64,000 nucleotides of DNA, from contig NC_026736.1 in the NCBI RefSeq assembly GCF_000210295.1, forward strand, positions 682,001 through 746,000, given 5' to 3'. Both the position numbers and the translations under genes were made by a program. The stretch is from Trypanosoma brucei gambiense DAL972. Its lineage: Eukaryota; Euglenozoa; Kinetoplastea; Trypanosomatida; Trypanosomatidae. Numbering within the stretch: the first letter of the stretch is position 1; each line of letters begins with the position of its first letter. Shown here one piece after another: positions 55,346 to 63,566 of the stretch. The notes under the pieces were generated by a model that searched no databases, was not told the DNA's origin, and was given only the letters and a program-made list of their open reading frames with translations.

Positions 55346-57298
55346 CTAGACGGCGGCACGAGGTAGATAATCCGAGCTTGCTGACAGCTTCATTACTTCC
55401 TCATGGAGAATGCTGCTCGAGTGGGGAATAACAAAGCGGTCCCCAGCTGAAGCCACAAGCGCCTGCCCGTCGGTCAGTTGGTCAACGGATGTTACCTCAC
55501 AACCTGTAGCGTCGTATATTGTGTCCACTTTCTTCCCAAGAGCGTGCCACTCCAACTCCCTCTCGACTGTGTTCATGACGGCACGCATCGTTTTGTGCGC
55601 AGGCCTTAGTGTTACGGTACGAAAGGGGAATCGGTCGTTATTCCTGTCGCCATACTCTCCGTTCTCAAACACACGCACGGATATCGGTCTCAGGATTCCC
55701 TTTCCCGGGGCTGTATGGGGAGCACAATGCACTCTCTCCTGCTGTTTCGGTTGTTGCTTTGGTTGGCCACCTGCTGCACCAGAACCTCCAATCGAATGTG
55801 ACTTCCTCACGGGCGTGCCCGTGGCAGGCCGGCCAGCCGGAATCCTCGAAGCCTCCGCACTTGCTGCTTCCACCTTTACACCCTTTGAGGGCGCCGGAGG
55901 GCAAGCATACACATGACCAGTCGTTGCCACAAGAGATATGCCATCCGTGATAAACTCCGCACGTGCGATTTCAACGCCTTCAGTGGTGAACAAACGCTTC
56001 ACCCGCCTTCCAGAGGACTCCCAACCAAGCGCTTGCGTGAGTATATCTAATACACACGGCAGTGTCTTTGCTTGTCCGCTCAGAACAACTTGCTTAAACT
56101 GCAATGCAATTTGCCCAGGAAGCACTCCTGCCACCTTGCACCGCCTCGGCTTCGCAGTCACATCCTTGCTATCAAGTCGTGGAATCCCCGTGGCTCCATC
56201 ATTCAGGGAGTATTTAGGCTGGTAATTTGTTGGACAGCCGGTGGGTAGGGAACGATGGTTTCCACCCCTGGGAACACATGCCTCCGGCGGTTTCACCTGA
56301 GGAGACGCAATTTCAACGGCTGGTGACTCGCGAGGCCCGCGGGACCCTGGAGGGCGGCTGCTCGCCAATGCAACACCACCGCTGCCCCTCTCCCTCGGAG
56401 TATTTAACGGTTTCGCAGCTCCGTCCTTCTTCTGGACACGAGACTTCGTGGTTAACGTAGGAGAAACTCCCTCAGTCCTCAGAGTGTCAGATCCCGATCT
56501 CCTAGTTTCCGTACAACTAGACAGCGAAGGGTTGCTTTCAGCAGCAGCACGAGCGGAGGAAGAAACCAGCATCGGCTTGCCCCCACAGCGAATAATTGTG
56601 GGGGGAGCTGGTGTTGCCGCATTCCACAGTTCGTCCGTCGATGGAAGCCTTGTCGAGTCAAATCTCTTATTTGCTTTTAACTCCGAAGACCTCCTAAGCT
56701 CCTTAGCATTCTGCACACAAGCTGCACGCCTTAGTTCCCCAATCATTTCCCATGTAGGCTGCGGGGGGGCCTCAGGCTTCGACTGAGGGGTAACACCAGG
56801 AGCGGTTTCACCTCCAGTGGAAGTCTCACAACGCGGTTTCTGTTGCCCAGAGCTATTCTTCGCAGAACCTCTCCCTCTATCCTCGATGTCAAGGCACTCA
56901 GTGAGAAATACTTTGGAGGCACCGTCAGCGAATCTCATCTCTACTGCTGACTTTCCTTGAAATGAGGGTATGACACGGGTGATCTTCCCTCGTTCGCCCA
57001 GATACACTTGTTTCACAGGGTCAGGAATAAAAATGCCTTTTTCCTCACGGAGTAAAGTGGACATATCGTCGATCGTCTGAACATAGTCCCCAACACGCAG
57101 AATCGTCTCTCCCACTTTGAGGGAAGTTGGCTCCTCCTCAGCTGCCTTTCTCAGGGCTGCCTGGGCAACCTCCGCAGCGGTCATCTCTAAATTCTTGCCA
57201 GCCAGCTCATCAAACGCCCTCTGTTCCCTCTCCCTCTCCTGACGGAGGATCTCAAGCTTTAACTGTATTTCCTCCCGCTTCGATGCCGCTGTATGCAT
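55346..57298 (-). CDS. Tandem doublecortin-domain protein
   Basis: A 650-residue protein from ATG 57298. The N-terminus is a short coiled coil (KREEIQLKLEILRQERERE), then an SH3/KOW-like region with GDYVQTIDDMSTLL and RGKITRVIPSF at about 60-135. The middle is disordered and Pro/Ser/Arg-rich. Two doublecortin (DCX) domains lie at about 385-465 (LPCVLDILTQALGW, VKRLFTTEGVEI, DGISLVATTG) and about 538-625 (RVFENGEYGDRNND, MRAVMNTVERELEW, DTIYDATGCEVTSVDQLTDG). DCX domains bind microtubules, and in protists many such proteins are axonemal or basal-body parts. No kinase domain is present, unlike DCLK. The predicted role is microtubule binding in flagellum or cytoskeleton. Confidence 0.92.
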   Translation of the reverse strand: MHTAASKREEIQLKLEILRQEREREQRAFDELAGKNLEMTAAEVAQAALRKAAEEEPTSLKVGETILRVGDYVQTIDDMSTLLREEKGIFIPDPVKQVYLGERGKITRVIPSFQGKSAVEMRFADGASKVFLTECLDIEDRGRGSAKNSSGQQKPRCETSTGGETAPGVTPQSKPEAPPQPTWEMIGELRRAACVQNAKELRRSSELKANKRFDSTRLPSTDELWNAATPAPPTIIRCGGKPMLVSSSARAAAESNPSLSSCTETRRSGSDTLRTEGVSPTLTTKSRVQKKDGAAKPLNTPRERGSGGVALASSRPPGSRGPRESPAVEIASPQVKPPEACVPRGGNHRSLPTGCPTNYQPKYSLNDGATGIPRLDSKDVTAKPRRCKVAGVLPGQIALQFKQVVLSGQAKTLPCVLDILTQALGWESSGRRVKRLFTTEGVEIARAEFITDGISLVATTGHVYACPPAPSKGVKVEAASAEASRIPAGRPATGTPVRKSHSIGGSGAAGGQPKQQPKQQERVHCAPHTAPGKGILRPISVRVFENGEYGDRNNDRFPFRTVTLRPAHKTMRAVMNTVERELEWHALGKKVDTIYDATGCEVTSVDQLTDGQALVASAGDRFVIPHSSSILHEEVMKLSASSDYLPRAAV

Positions 57299-58046
57299 CT
57301 TTTACGAGTGTTTCACAAATTAAAACAACACAATGGGCCCTCTTCCCACAGAGCCTTTACGACAGTACTAACCAGTCAGTCCAGCGGAATAAAGCAAAGA
57401 AAAAACAGGGGTGTTGCAGAGAGTTAAGATGCTAGCTCATGTCGATGAGTGAAAGAAAGAGTGTAGAAAAAGAAAGCTACCAGCAGGTGCTTACGAAAAA
57501 AACAACACTCACGCCCTTTTTCACCAAAGGAAGTGCAGCACATGGTTTAACACACACACAAAAACTTCCCACCCACAACGAAATAAAGGCAACAACACAC
57601 CTCAACATCCAAGTTATTGTCACCACACACATAATTACACACGCACGCATATGCGTGCAAGCATCAAACAAAAAAAAGAACAAAACAGAGCGATTACGCT
57701 AGTTGTGAATGAATAACAGAAACACAACCAGGCTACACCCTCTCAACGCAAGTACCACCACATATTCACATTTCTATGTGTGTACGTGCTCAACGAAAAC
57801 GAAAGGTGGCGAAAGCACGAAACAAGCCCCAACACAGGCATATGCAATAACAGCACAACACAAACTAGTAAAAGGAACAGTGAACCGCCATATCACACAC
57901 CTTCAATAAGATTAATTGCTAACATTTTTGGTACCCTCCATTTTACCTGTGAAGGATTCATCGTCAAATGAAACTAAAAAAGGGTAGAAAACAAAGAAAA
58001 CACCAAATAAGGTACCTGACGCAGCGGCAACACCACGTCGACTTGC
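57299..58046. other. Spacer, CA-rich
   Basis: About 750 bases, mostly A/C-rich on the plus strand, holding the doublecortin-gene leader and the nucleoporin 3'UTR. ORFs on the plus strand oppose the direction of transcription and are not supported. Confidence 0.55.
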
Positions 58047-61000
58047 TTAAGCATTCCCAGAAGAGGCACCAAATGAGAAGGGATTCCGTGGAGCATTGTT
58101 CTTTTCACCACTTGCTGAAGCATTCCCAGCAGAGGCACCAAATGAGAAGGGATTCCGTGGAGCATTGTCCTTTTCACCACTTGCTGAAGCGTTCCCAGCA
58201 GAGGCACCAAATGAGAAGGGATTCCGTGGAGCATTGTTCTTTTCACCACTTGCTGAAGCATTCCCAGCAGAGGCACCAAATGAGAAAGGATTCCGTGGAG
58301 CATTGTTCTTTTCACCACTTGCTGAAGCATTCCCAGCAGAGGCACCAAATGAGAAAGGATTCCGTGGAGCATTGTTCTTTTCACCACTTGCTGAAGCATT
58401 CCCAGCAGAGGCACCAAATGAGAAGGGATTCCGTGGAGCATTGTCCTTTTCACCACTTGCTGAAGCATTCCCAGCAGAGGCACCAAATGAGAAAGGATTA
58501 CTCGGGGTGCGAGTGACACCTGAAGTTGAACCTGCAGTTGGAGATGGTGACCCGTCTTCGTCATCACCTCCGGCGTTGTCAGCGAAACCCTCATCATCAA
58601 ACGGGACAGCAGATGGGCCACTTTTAAAGAAACCACCAGATGAAGCTGTCTTTGAAGTCACAGCCCCAATGCCCGAGCTCGCTGCAGCACTTCCAGCAGA
58701 GGCACCTGATGAGAAGGGATTACGTGGAGCATTGTTCTTTTCACCACTTGCTGAAGCATTCCCAGCAGAGGCACCTAATGAGAAAGGATTCCGTGGAGCA
58801 TTGTTCTTTTCACCACTTGCTGAAGCATTCCCAGCAGAGGCACCAAATGAGAAGGGATTCCGTGGAGCATTGTTCTTTTCACCACTTGCTGAAGCATTCC
58901 CAGCAGAGGCACCAAATGAGAAAGGATTCCGTGGAGCATTGTTCTTTTCACCACTTGCTGAAGCATTCCCAGCAGAGGCACCAAATGAGAAGGGATTCCG
59001 TGGAGCATTGTTCTTTTCACCACTTGCTGAAGCATTCCCAGCAGAGGCTCCAAATGAGAAGGGATTCCGTGGAGCATTGTTCTTTTCACCACTTGCTGAA
59101 GCATTCCCAGCAGAGGCACCTGATGAGAAGGGATTACTCGGGGTGCGAGTGACACCTGAAGTTGAACCTGCAGTTGGAGATGGTGACCCGTCTTCGTCAT
59201 CACCTCCAGCGTTGTCAGCGAAACCCTCATCATCAAACGGGACAGCAGATGGGCCACTTTTAAAGAAACCACCAGATGAAGCTGTCTNNNNNNNNNNNNN
59301 NNNNNNNNNNNNNNNNNNNNNNNNNNNNNNNNNNNNNNNNNNNNNNNNNNNNNNNNNNNNNNNNNNNNNNNNNNNNNNNNNNNNNNNNAAGGGATTACGT
59401 GGAGCATTGTTCTTTTCACCACTTGCTGAAGCATTCCCAGCAGAGGCACCAAATGAGAAGGGATTCCGTGGAGCATTGTTCTTTTCACCACTTGCTGAAG
59501 CATTCCCAGCAGAGGCACCTGATGAGAAGGGATTCCGCGGAGCGCTAGTGATTTCTGCAGTTGATGCAGCAGTCGCAGCATGAGGCACCCGACTACGAAC
59601 AGCACTTCCGGCGTTGTCAGCGAAACCCTCATCATCAAACGGGACAGCAGATGGGCCACTTTTAAAGAAACCACCAGATGAAGCTGTCTTTGAAGTCACA
59701 GCCCCAATGCCCGAGCTCGCTGAAGCACTTCCAGCAGAGGCACCAAATGAGAAGGGATTCCGTGGAGCATTGTTCTTTTCACCACTTGCTGAAGCATTCC
59801 CAGCAGAGGCACCTGATGAGAAAGGATTCCGTGGAGCATTGTTCTTTTCACCACTTGCTGAAGCACTTCCAGCAGAGGCACCTGATGAGAAGGGATTCCG
59901 TGGAGCATTGTCCTTTTCACCACTTGCTGAAGCATTCCCAGCAGAGGCACCTGATGAGAAAGGATTCCGTGGAGCATTGTCCTTTTCACCACTTGCTGAA
60001 GCATTCCCAGCAGAGGCACCTGATGAGAAGGGATTCCGTGGAGCATTGTCCTTTTCACCACTTGCTGAAGCATTCCCAGCAGAGGCACCAAATGAGAAAG
60101 GATTACTCGGGGTGCGAGTGACACCTGAAGTTGAACCTGCAGTTGGAGATGGTGACCCGTCTTCGTCATCACCTCCGGCGTTGTCAGCGAAACCCTCATC
60201 ATCAAACGGGACAGCAGATGGGCCACTTTTAAAGAAACCACCAGATGAAGCTGTCTTTGAAGTCACAGCCCCAATGCCCGAGCTCGCTGCAGCATTTCCA
60301 GCAGAGGCACCTGATGAGAAGGGATTCCGTGGAGCATTGTTCTTTTCACCACTTGCTGAAGCATTCCCAGCAGAGGCACCTGATGAGAAGGGATTCCGTG
60401 GAGCATTGTTCTTTTCACCACTTGCTGAAGCATTCCCAGCAGAGGCACCAAATGAGAAAGGATTCCGTGGAGCATTGTCCTTTTCACCACTTGCTGAAGC
60501 ATTCCCAGCAGAGGCACCAAATGAGAAAGGATTCCGTGGAGCATTGTCCTTTTCACCACTTGCTGAAGCACTCCCAGCAGAGGCACCTGATGAGAAGGGA
60601 TTCCGTGGAGCATTGTTCTTTTCACCACTTGCTGAAGCATTCCCAGCAGAGGCACCTGATGAGAAAGGATTCCGTGGAGCATTGTTCTTTTCACCACTTG
60701 CTGAAGCATTCCCAGCAGAGGCACCTAATGAGAAAGGATTCCGTGGAGCATTGTTCTTTTCACCACTTGCTGAAGCATTCCCAGCAGAGGCACCTGATGA
60801 GAAGGGATTCCGTGGAGCATTGTTCTTTTCACCACTTGCTGAAGCATTCCCAGCAGAGGCACCTGATGAGAAGGGATTACTCGGGGTGCGAGTGACACCT
60901 GAAGTTGAACCTGCAGTTGGAGATGGTGACCCGTCTTCGTCATCACCTCCAGCGTTGTCAGCGAAACCCTCATCATCAAACGGGACAGCAGATGGGCCAC

Positions 61001-61120
61001 TTTTAAAGAAACCACCAGATGAAGCTGTCTTTGAAGTCACAGCCCCAATGCCCGAGCTTGCTGAAGCATCCCCAGCAGAGGCACCTGATGAGAAGGGATT
61101 ACTCGGGGTGCGAGTGACAC
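58047..61120 (-). repeat. Tandem 69-bp minisatellite encoding FG repeats
   Basis: Each unit is 69 bp (23 codons), so the array stays in frame in all six frames and yields spurious long ORFs on the plus strand. Units differ mainly at the codon after TTC TCA: TTT (Phe), TTA (Leu) or TCA (Ser), and at AAC/GAC (EKN versus EKD). Longer non-FG modules recur at about 58500-58690, 59130-59290, 59590-59720, 60105-60290 and 60885-61070. Confidence 0.95.
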
Positions 61121-61979
61121 CTGAAGTTGGGCCTGCGACGTGTGCAGCCTTTTTCCCATCTCTATTCGTGCCACGGTCAGTTCCACCACCAAGCCCTTCT
61201 GCCTCAAATGTCACACGCCTCAATAGGTCTTGCCGCATAGTTGAAGACACATCTGCATCGCCTTGGTCGCGCCTCCGCTTCTCTGGAGTGGGGCGGGGAG
61301 CCAATATAGTCGACCTGTACGAAGGCCGTGACGGCCGTATCGTGTAACGCGGCTCGTTGAACCTTGCCAATAACAGAGGATCCACGGTGGGTAGATTATT
61401 TGATGGAGCGGCGTAGTAGAAGTTGTATTGATAATGGTGCGTGTAAGGCCCAGTCTCCGGTTCTATCATCTGGGACCCACGCTGATGGGCATTACCAGCA
61501 AATTCACCGGGCCTCACAACAACGGGATTGCACTCCGCTCGCGCAACTGCCGCTACTCCTGAGCGATGCGACTGCATATGCATGGTGTTCGCTGCCGTGG
61601 TTACATTATTAGTTATGGGTGGTACCGGCGAGTTTGTCTGGGATGGTGGCGCATGTGAGGAAGCTACTGAGTCTGGCGTTGGACCACACCGGCTGGCGTC
61701 AGCCCCGCCCACGGTGGTCACTCCCAAAACGGCTCGCATGACACCTTTAGCCAAACCGCCGAGACGCGTCATACACCACGCCAAACTGCCGCTTACACGA
61801 GCGATATTCGACATGTTTTTCTGGTGATCAACCTCCTCACCGTTACGCAAGACGACCGTACCTGTTGATACGCCATGGCGAGACATCGCTGAGTGGTCTC
61901 CAAACCGGTGAGACGAGGTGGGCGTAAAGGAATCCTTCTTGGCACAAAGGCGTACGGTTATACGCGGCCGCTCACGCAT
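58047..61979 (-). CDS. FxFG nucleoporin with about 33 tandem 23-residue repeats
   Basis: A 1310-codon frame from ATG 61979 (MRERPRITVRLCAKK), interrupted by 101 N. Residues of about 1-270 are unique, then come about 33 copies of a 23-residue unit, NPFS-x-GASAGNASASGEKN then NAPR, grouped in blocks. Blocks are separated by five longer modules containing TSKTASSGGFFKSG, SAVPFDDEGFADN and TSGVTRTPS. The core is FSFG, FSSG or FSLG. FxFG repeats mark phenylalanine-glycine nucleoporins, which form the permeability barrier of the nuclear pore and bind transport receptors. The size and FG type suggest one of the large T. brucei FG-Nups, but I cannot say which. The stop codon lies within the last repeat. 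Repeat number may be collapsed at the gap. Confidence 0.9.
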   Translation of the reverse strand: MRERPRITVRLCAKKDSFTPTSSHRFGDHSAMSRHGVSTGTVVLRNGEEVDHQKNMSNIARVSGSLAWCMTRLGGLAKGVMRAVLGVTTVGGADASRCGPTPDSVASSHAPPSQTNSPVPPITNNVTTAANTMHMQSHRSGVAAVARAECNPVVVRPGEFAGNAHQRGSQMIEPETGPYTHHYQYNFYYAAPSNNLPTVDPLLLARFNEPRYTIRPSRPSYRSTILAPRPTPEKRRRDQGDADVSSTMRQDLLRRVTFEAEGLGGGTDRGTNRDGKKAAHVAGPTSGVTRTPSNPFSSGASAGDASASSGIGAVTSKTASSGGFFKSGPSAVPFDDEGFADNAGGDDEDGSPSPTAGSTSGVTRTPSNPFSSGASAGNASASGEKNNAPRNPFSSGASAGNASASGEKNNAPRNPFSLGASAGNASASGEKNNAPRNPFSSGASAGNASASGEKNNAPRNPFSSGASAGSASASGEKDNAPRNPFSFGASAGNASASGEKDNAPRNPFSFGASAGNASASGEKNNAPRNPFSSGASAGNASASGEKNNAPRNPFSSGASAGNAAASSGIGAVTSKTASSGGFFKSGPSAVPFDDEGFADNAGGDDEDGSPSPTAGSTSGVTRTPSNPFSFGASAGNASASGEKDNAPRNPFSSGASAGNASASGEKDNAPRNPFSSGASAGNASASGEKDNAPRNPFSSGASAGSASASGEKNNAPRNPFSSGASAGNASASGEKNNAPRNPFSFGASAGSASASSGIGAVTSKTASSGGFFKSGPSAVPFDDEGFADNAGSAVRSRVPHAATAASTAEITSAPRNPFSSGASAGNASASGEKNNAPRNPFSFGASAGNASASGEKNNAPRNPXXXXXXXXXXXXXXXXXXXXXXXXXXXXXXXXXXXTASSGGFFKSGPSAVPFDDEGFADNAGGDDEDGSPSPTAGSTSGVTRTPSNPFSSGASAGNASASGEKNNAPRNPFSFGASAGNASASGEKNNAPRNPFSFGASAGNASASGEKNNAPRNPFSFGASAGNASASGEKNNAPRNPFSFGASAGNASASGEKNNAPRNPFSLGASAGNASASGEKNNAPRNPFSSGASAGSAAASSGIGAVTSKTASSGGFFKSGPSAVPFDDEGFADNAGGDDEDGSPSPTAGSTSGVTRTPSNPFSFGASAGNASASGEKDNAPRNPFSFGASAGNASASGEKNNAPRNPFSFGASAGNASASGEKNNAPRNPFSFGASAGNASASGEKNNAPRNPFSFGASAGNASASGEKDNAPRNPFSFGASAGNASASGEKNNAPRNPFSFGASSGNA
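59288..59388. other. Assembly gap of 101 N inside the FG-repeat array
   Basis: The gap falls where a TSKTASS module should continue into a 69-bp unit; at least 62 bases would be expected from the other copies, so the N count and the true repeat number need not agree. The frame happens to be kept. Confidence 0.98.
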
Positions 61980-62010
61980 ATGCCCTGAGTACACTCTATG
62001 CAAAAGTAAC

Positions 62011-62012
62011 CT
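62011..62012 (-). promoter_or_regulatory. Predicted spliced-leader acceptor AG for the FG nucleoporin
   Basis: Minus strand: CTCATTTTTTCTTTTTCAG, AG at 62012-62011, 32 nt before ATG 61979. It excludes the non-ATG extension of the frame to 62003 from being the start. Confidence 0.7.
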
Positions 62013-62412
62013 GAAAAAGAAAAAATGAGAAAATTCCTCCTTATTCAGAAGAGGGATAGAATCCTATTTTGAGCGTAAATTTATCCTTCCCAAAAGGAGG
62101 TAGAAAAGAGCAGCGGGGATGTACAAAGAGGACACAGCCAAAGGTCTTCACAAGAAAAAGAACATGTGGTGGTGATGGCACCGGTTTTTGGCAGATACAC
62201 ACACACACACACACGTACACAGGCACAGACATAAATAACCAAATGAATGCAAACGGTGCGCACAATAGCACCAACACATAGCAATACCCACCCCCACTCG
62301 AGTTTGTAAGCCGCCCATTTTACCTTCCCCCCTTTTCCGCATTTCCTTCATACAAACTCGCTCACGCGCACACACGTAAATATTTATTTATTTATATTTC
62401 TTTTCAAAATAC

Positions 62413-62456
<44 letters not shown>

Positions 62457-62547
62457 TCGCAAGCACATTTGCAAATACATTTCCACAGAGCGCTCAGCAC
62501 GAACTGCAGCCCCCTCTCATTCCTGTCCTTCTACACATATTCCAGCG
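62013..62547. other. Spacer with (TA)n
   Basis: (CA)n at about 62200-62216 and (TA)n at about 62421-62452; otherwise A/T-rich. It is leader and intergenic sequence upstream of the nucleoporin. No gene supported. Confidence 0.55.
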
Positions 62548-62760
62548 TCAGTGCATGACACCGGGCTCCCTTTTATCTCGTGGCACTTCAAAAATATCAA
62601 CTCGCCTCGATGCAAACAATGCCGCCTTGGCGACGTGTAAAATGATGTGCGCTCCCTCGGAGGCGCCTGCGGAGAGAAGTAGAAAAAAAAAAAGGAGGAA
62701 GAGAAAAATGCGCACAGCAGCGATCATGCTGAGCGACATATTATTATGTGGAGCACCCAT
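62548..62760 (-). CDS. Candidate small secreted/ER protein (70 residues)
   Basis: ATG 62760 opens 70 codons. After a short polar start (MGAPHNNMSLSMIAAVR) come a long hydrophobic stretch (IFLFLLFFFLLLSAG) and a possible signal-peptidase site (SAGASEG), then the basic mature part AHIILHVAKAALFASRRVDI, ending REPGVMH. The GC content and codon use of the last 40 codons resemble coding DNA and exceed that of the flanks. A splice acceptor at 62780-62779 would give an 18-nt leader. A second, stronger pyrimidine tract and AG (62668-62667) lies inside the ORF and coincides with the hydrophobic codons, so the 'signal peptide' could simply be a splice signal. No homologue recognised. Confidence 0.4.
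   Translation of the reverse strand: MGAPHNNMSLSMIAAVRIFLFLLFFFLLLSAGASEGAHIILHVAKAALFASRRVDIFEVPRDKREPGVMH
62667..62668 (-). promoter_or_regulatory. Strong internal spliced-leader acceptor candidate
   Basis: Minus strand: TTTTCTCTTCCTCC, eleven T, CTACTTCTCTCCGCAG, AG at 62668-62667. One of the strongest acceptors of the window. It would give a transcript lacking the ATG of the 70-residue ORF, or a long-leader nucleoporin mRNA. Confidence 0.5.
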
Positions 62761-63566
62761 AACGAAAAAAAAAAAAAACTGAAAAACAAGGAAGTCAAAT
62801 GGAAAAAGGAGGGAAATTTTTTAATGAAAAAAAGAAAAAGACTACAAATTCTAAAACGAAGATGGGAATGATTTTTCGTTAAACAACAAAAAGAAGAAAA
62901 CAAAACGTTGTACAAACAAGAGACTACACGAATAGTAAAGGAAATACGGAGCGATACACCTGACCGCATATATTACAAATATAAATACGTGTTTATGTTT
63001 GGTATCCGTGCTTTTGCATGTGTGCATCTGCAAGTGCTTCTGTACGAGAAGGAAAAAAAAAGGGGGGAAGGCACAAATTTAAAAAAAAAAAGAGGAAAGA
63101 GGATGAGGAGAGGAACGAAAGTAGCAAAGAGAACCGCTGGGGAGGAAAAGCGAAATGAACGAAAATAAATAATGTTTTTCCATCTTCTTCTTCTTGCTCG
63201 ATTTTAAATGTGTACGACGTGGACAGTCACATTGATAGGTGCGCACGTACTTTTTACAAGTGTGCTCGCAGCAACAACAAAAGCTTCTTTTCTCCCTTCC
63301 TCCTCCTTCCTCCCTCTTCCCTCCTCTCAACCAACACCTCCCTTCCCCGAACCTACACAAAAAGTAGCCAAGAAAAAACAAAACATTGCTTTTCAACAGA
63401 AAAGAACGGAAGGCAAAAATAGGAAGAAGAAAAAAATGGAAGTCAAATAAAAAAGTATGTGGATTGTCGGTGAGGAAAAGATATGGGGAAAAAAAAGAAA
63501 TAAAAAAGTGAGACGGAGTTCACAATTTAAAAAAAAAAGGGGGGGGATCACGGAGGGGTGGAAATA
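62761..63566. other. Spacer upstream of the last gene
   Basis: About 800 bases, A-rich on the plus strand (62770-62900, 63050-63170, 63480-63545) with C/T-rich 63280-63360. 3'UTR of the truncated gene. No gene supported. Confidence 0.55.

Noticed and set aside
58096..61347. Very long plus-strand ORFs (495 and 577 codons) across the FG array, plus further frames on both strands
   Set aside because: The 69-bp unit has no stop in several frames, so every frame stays open. They oppose the direction of transcription and their products are antisense copies of the nucleoporin repeat.
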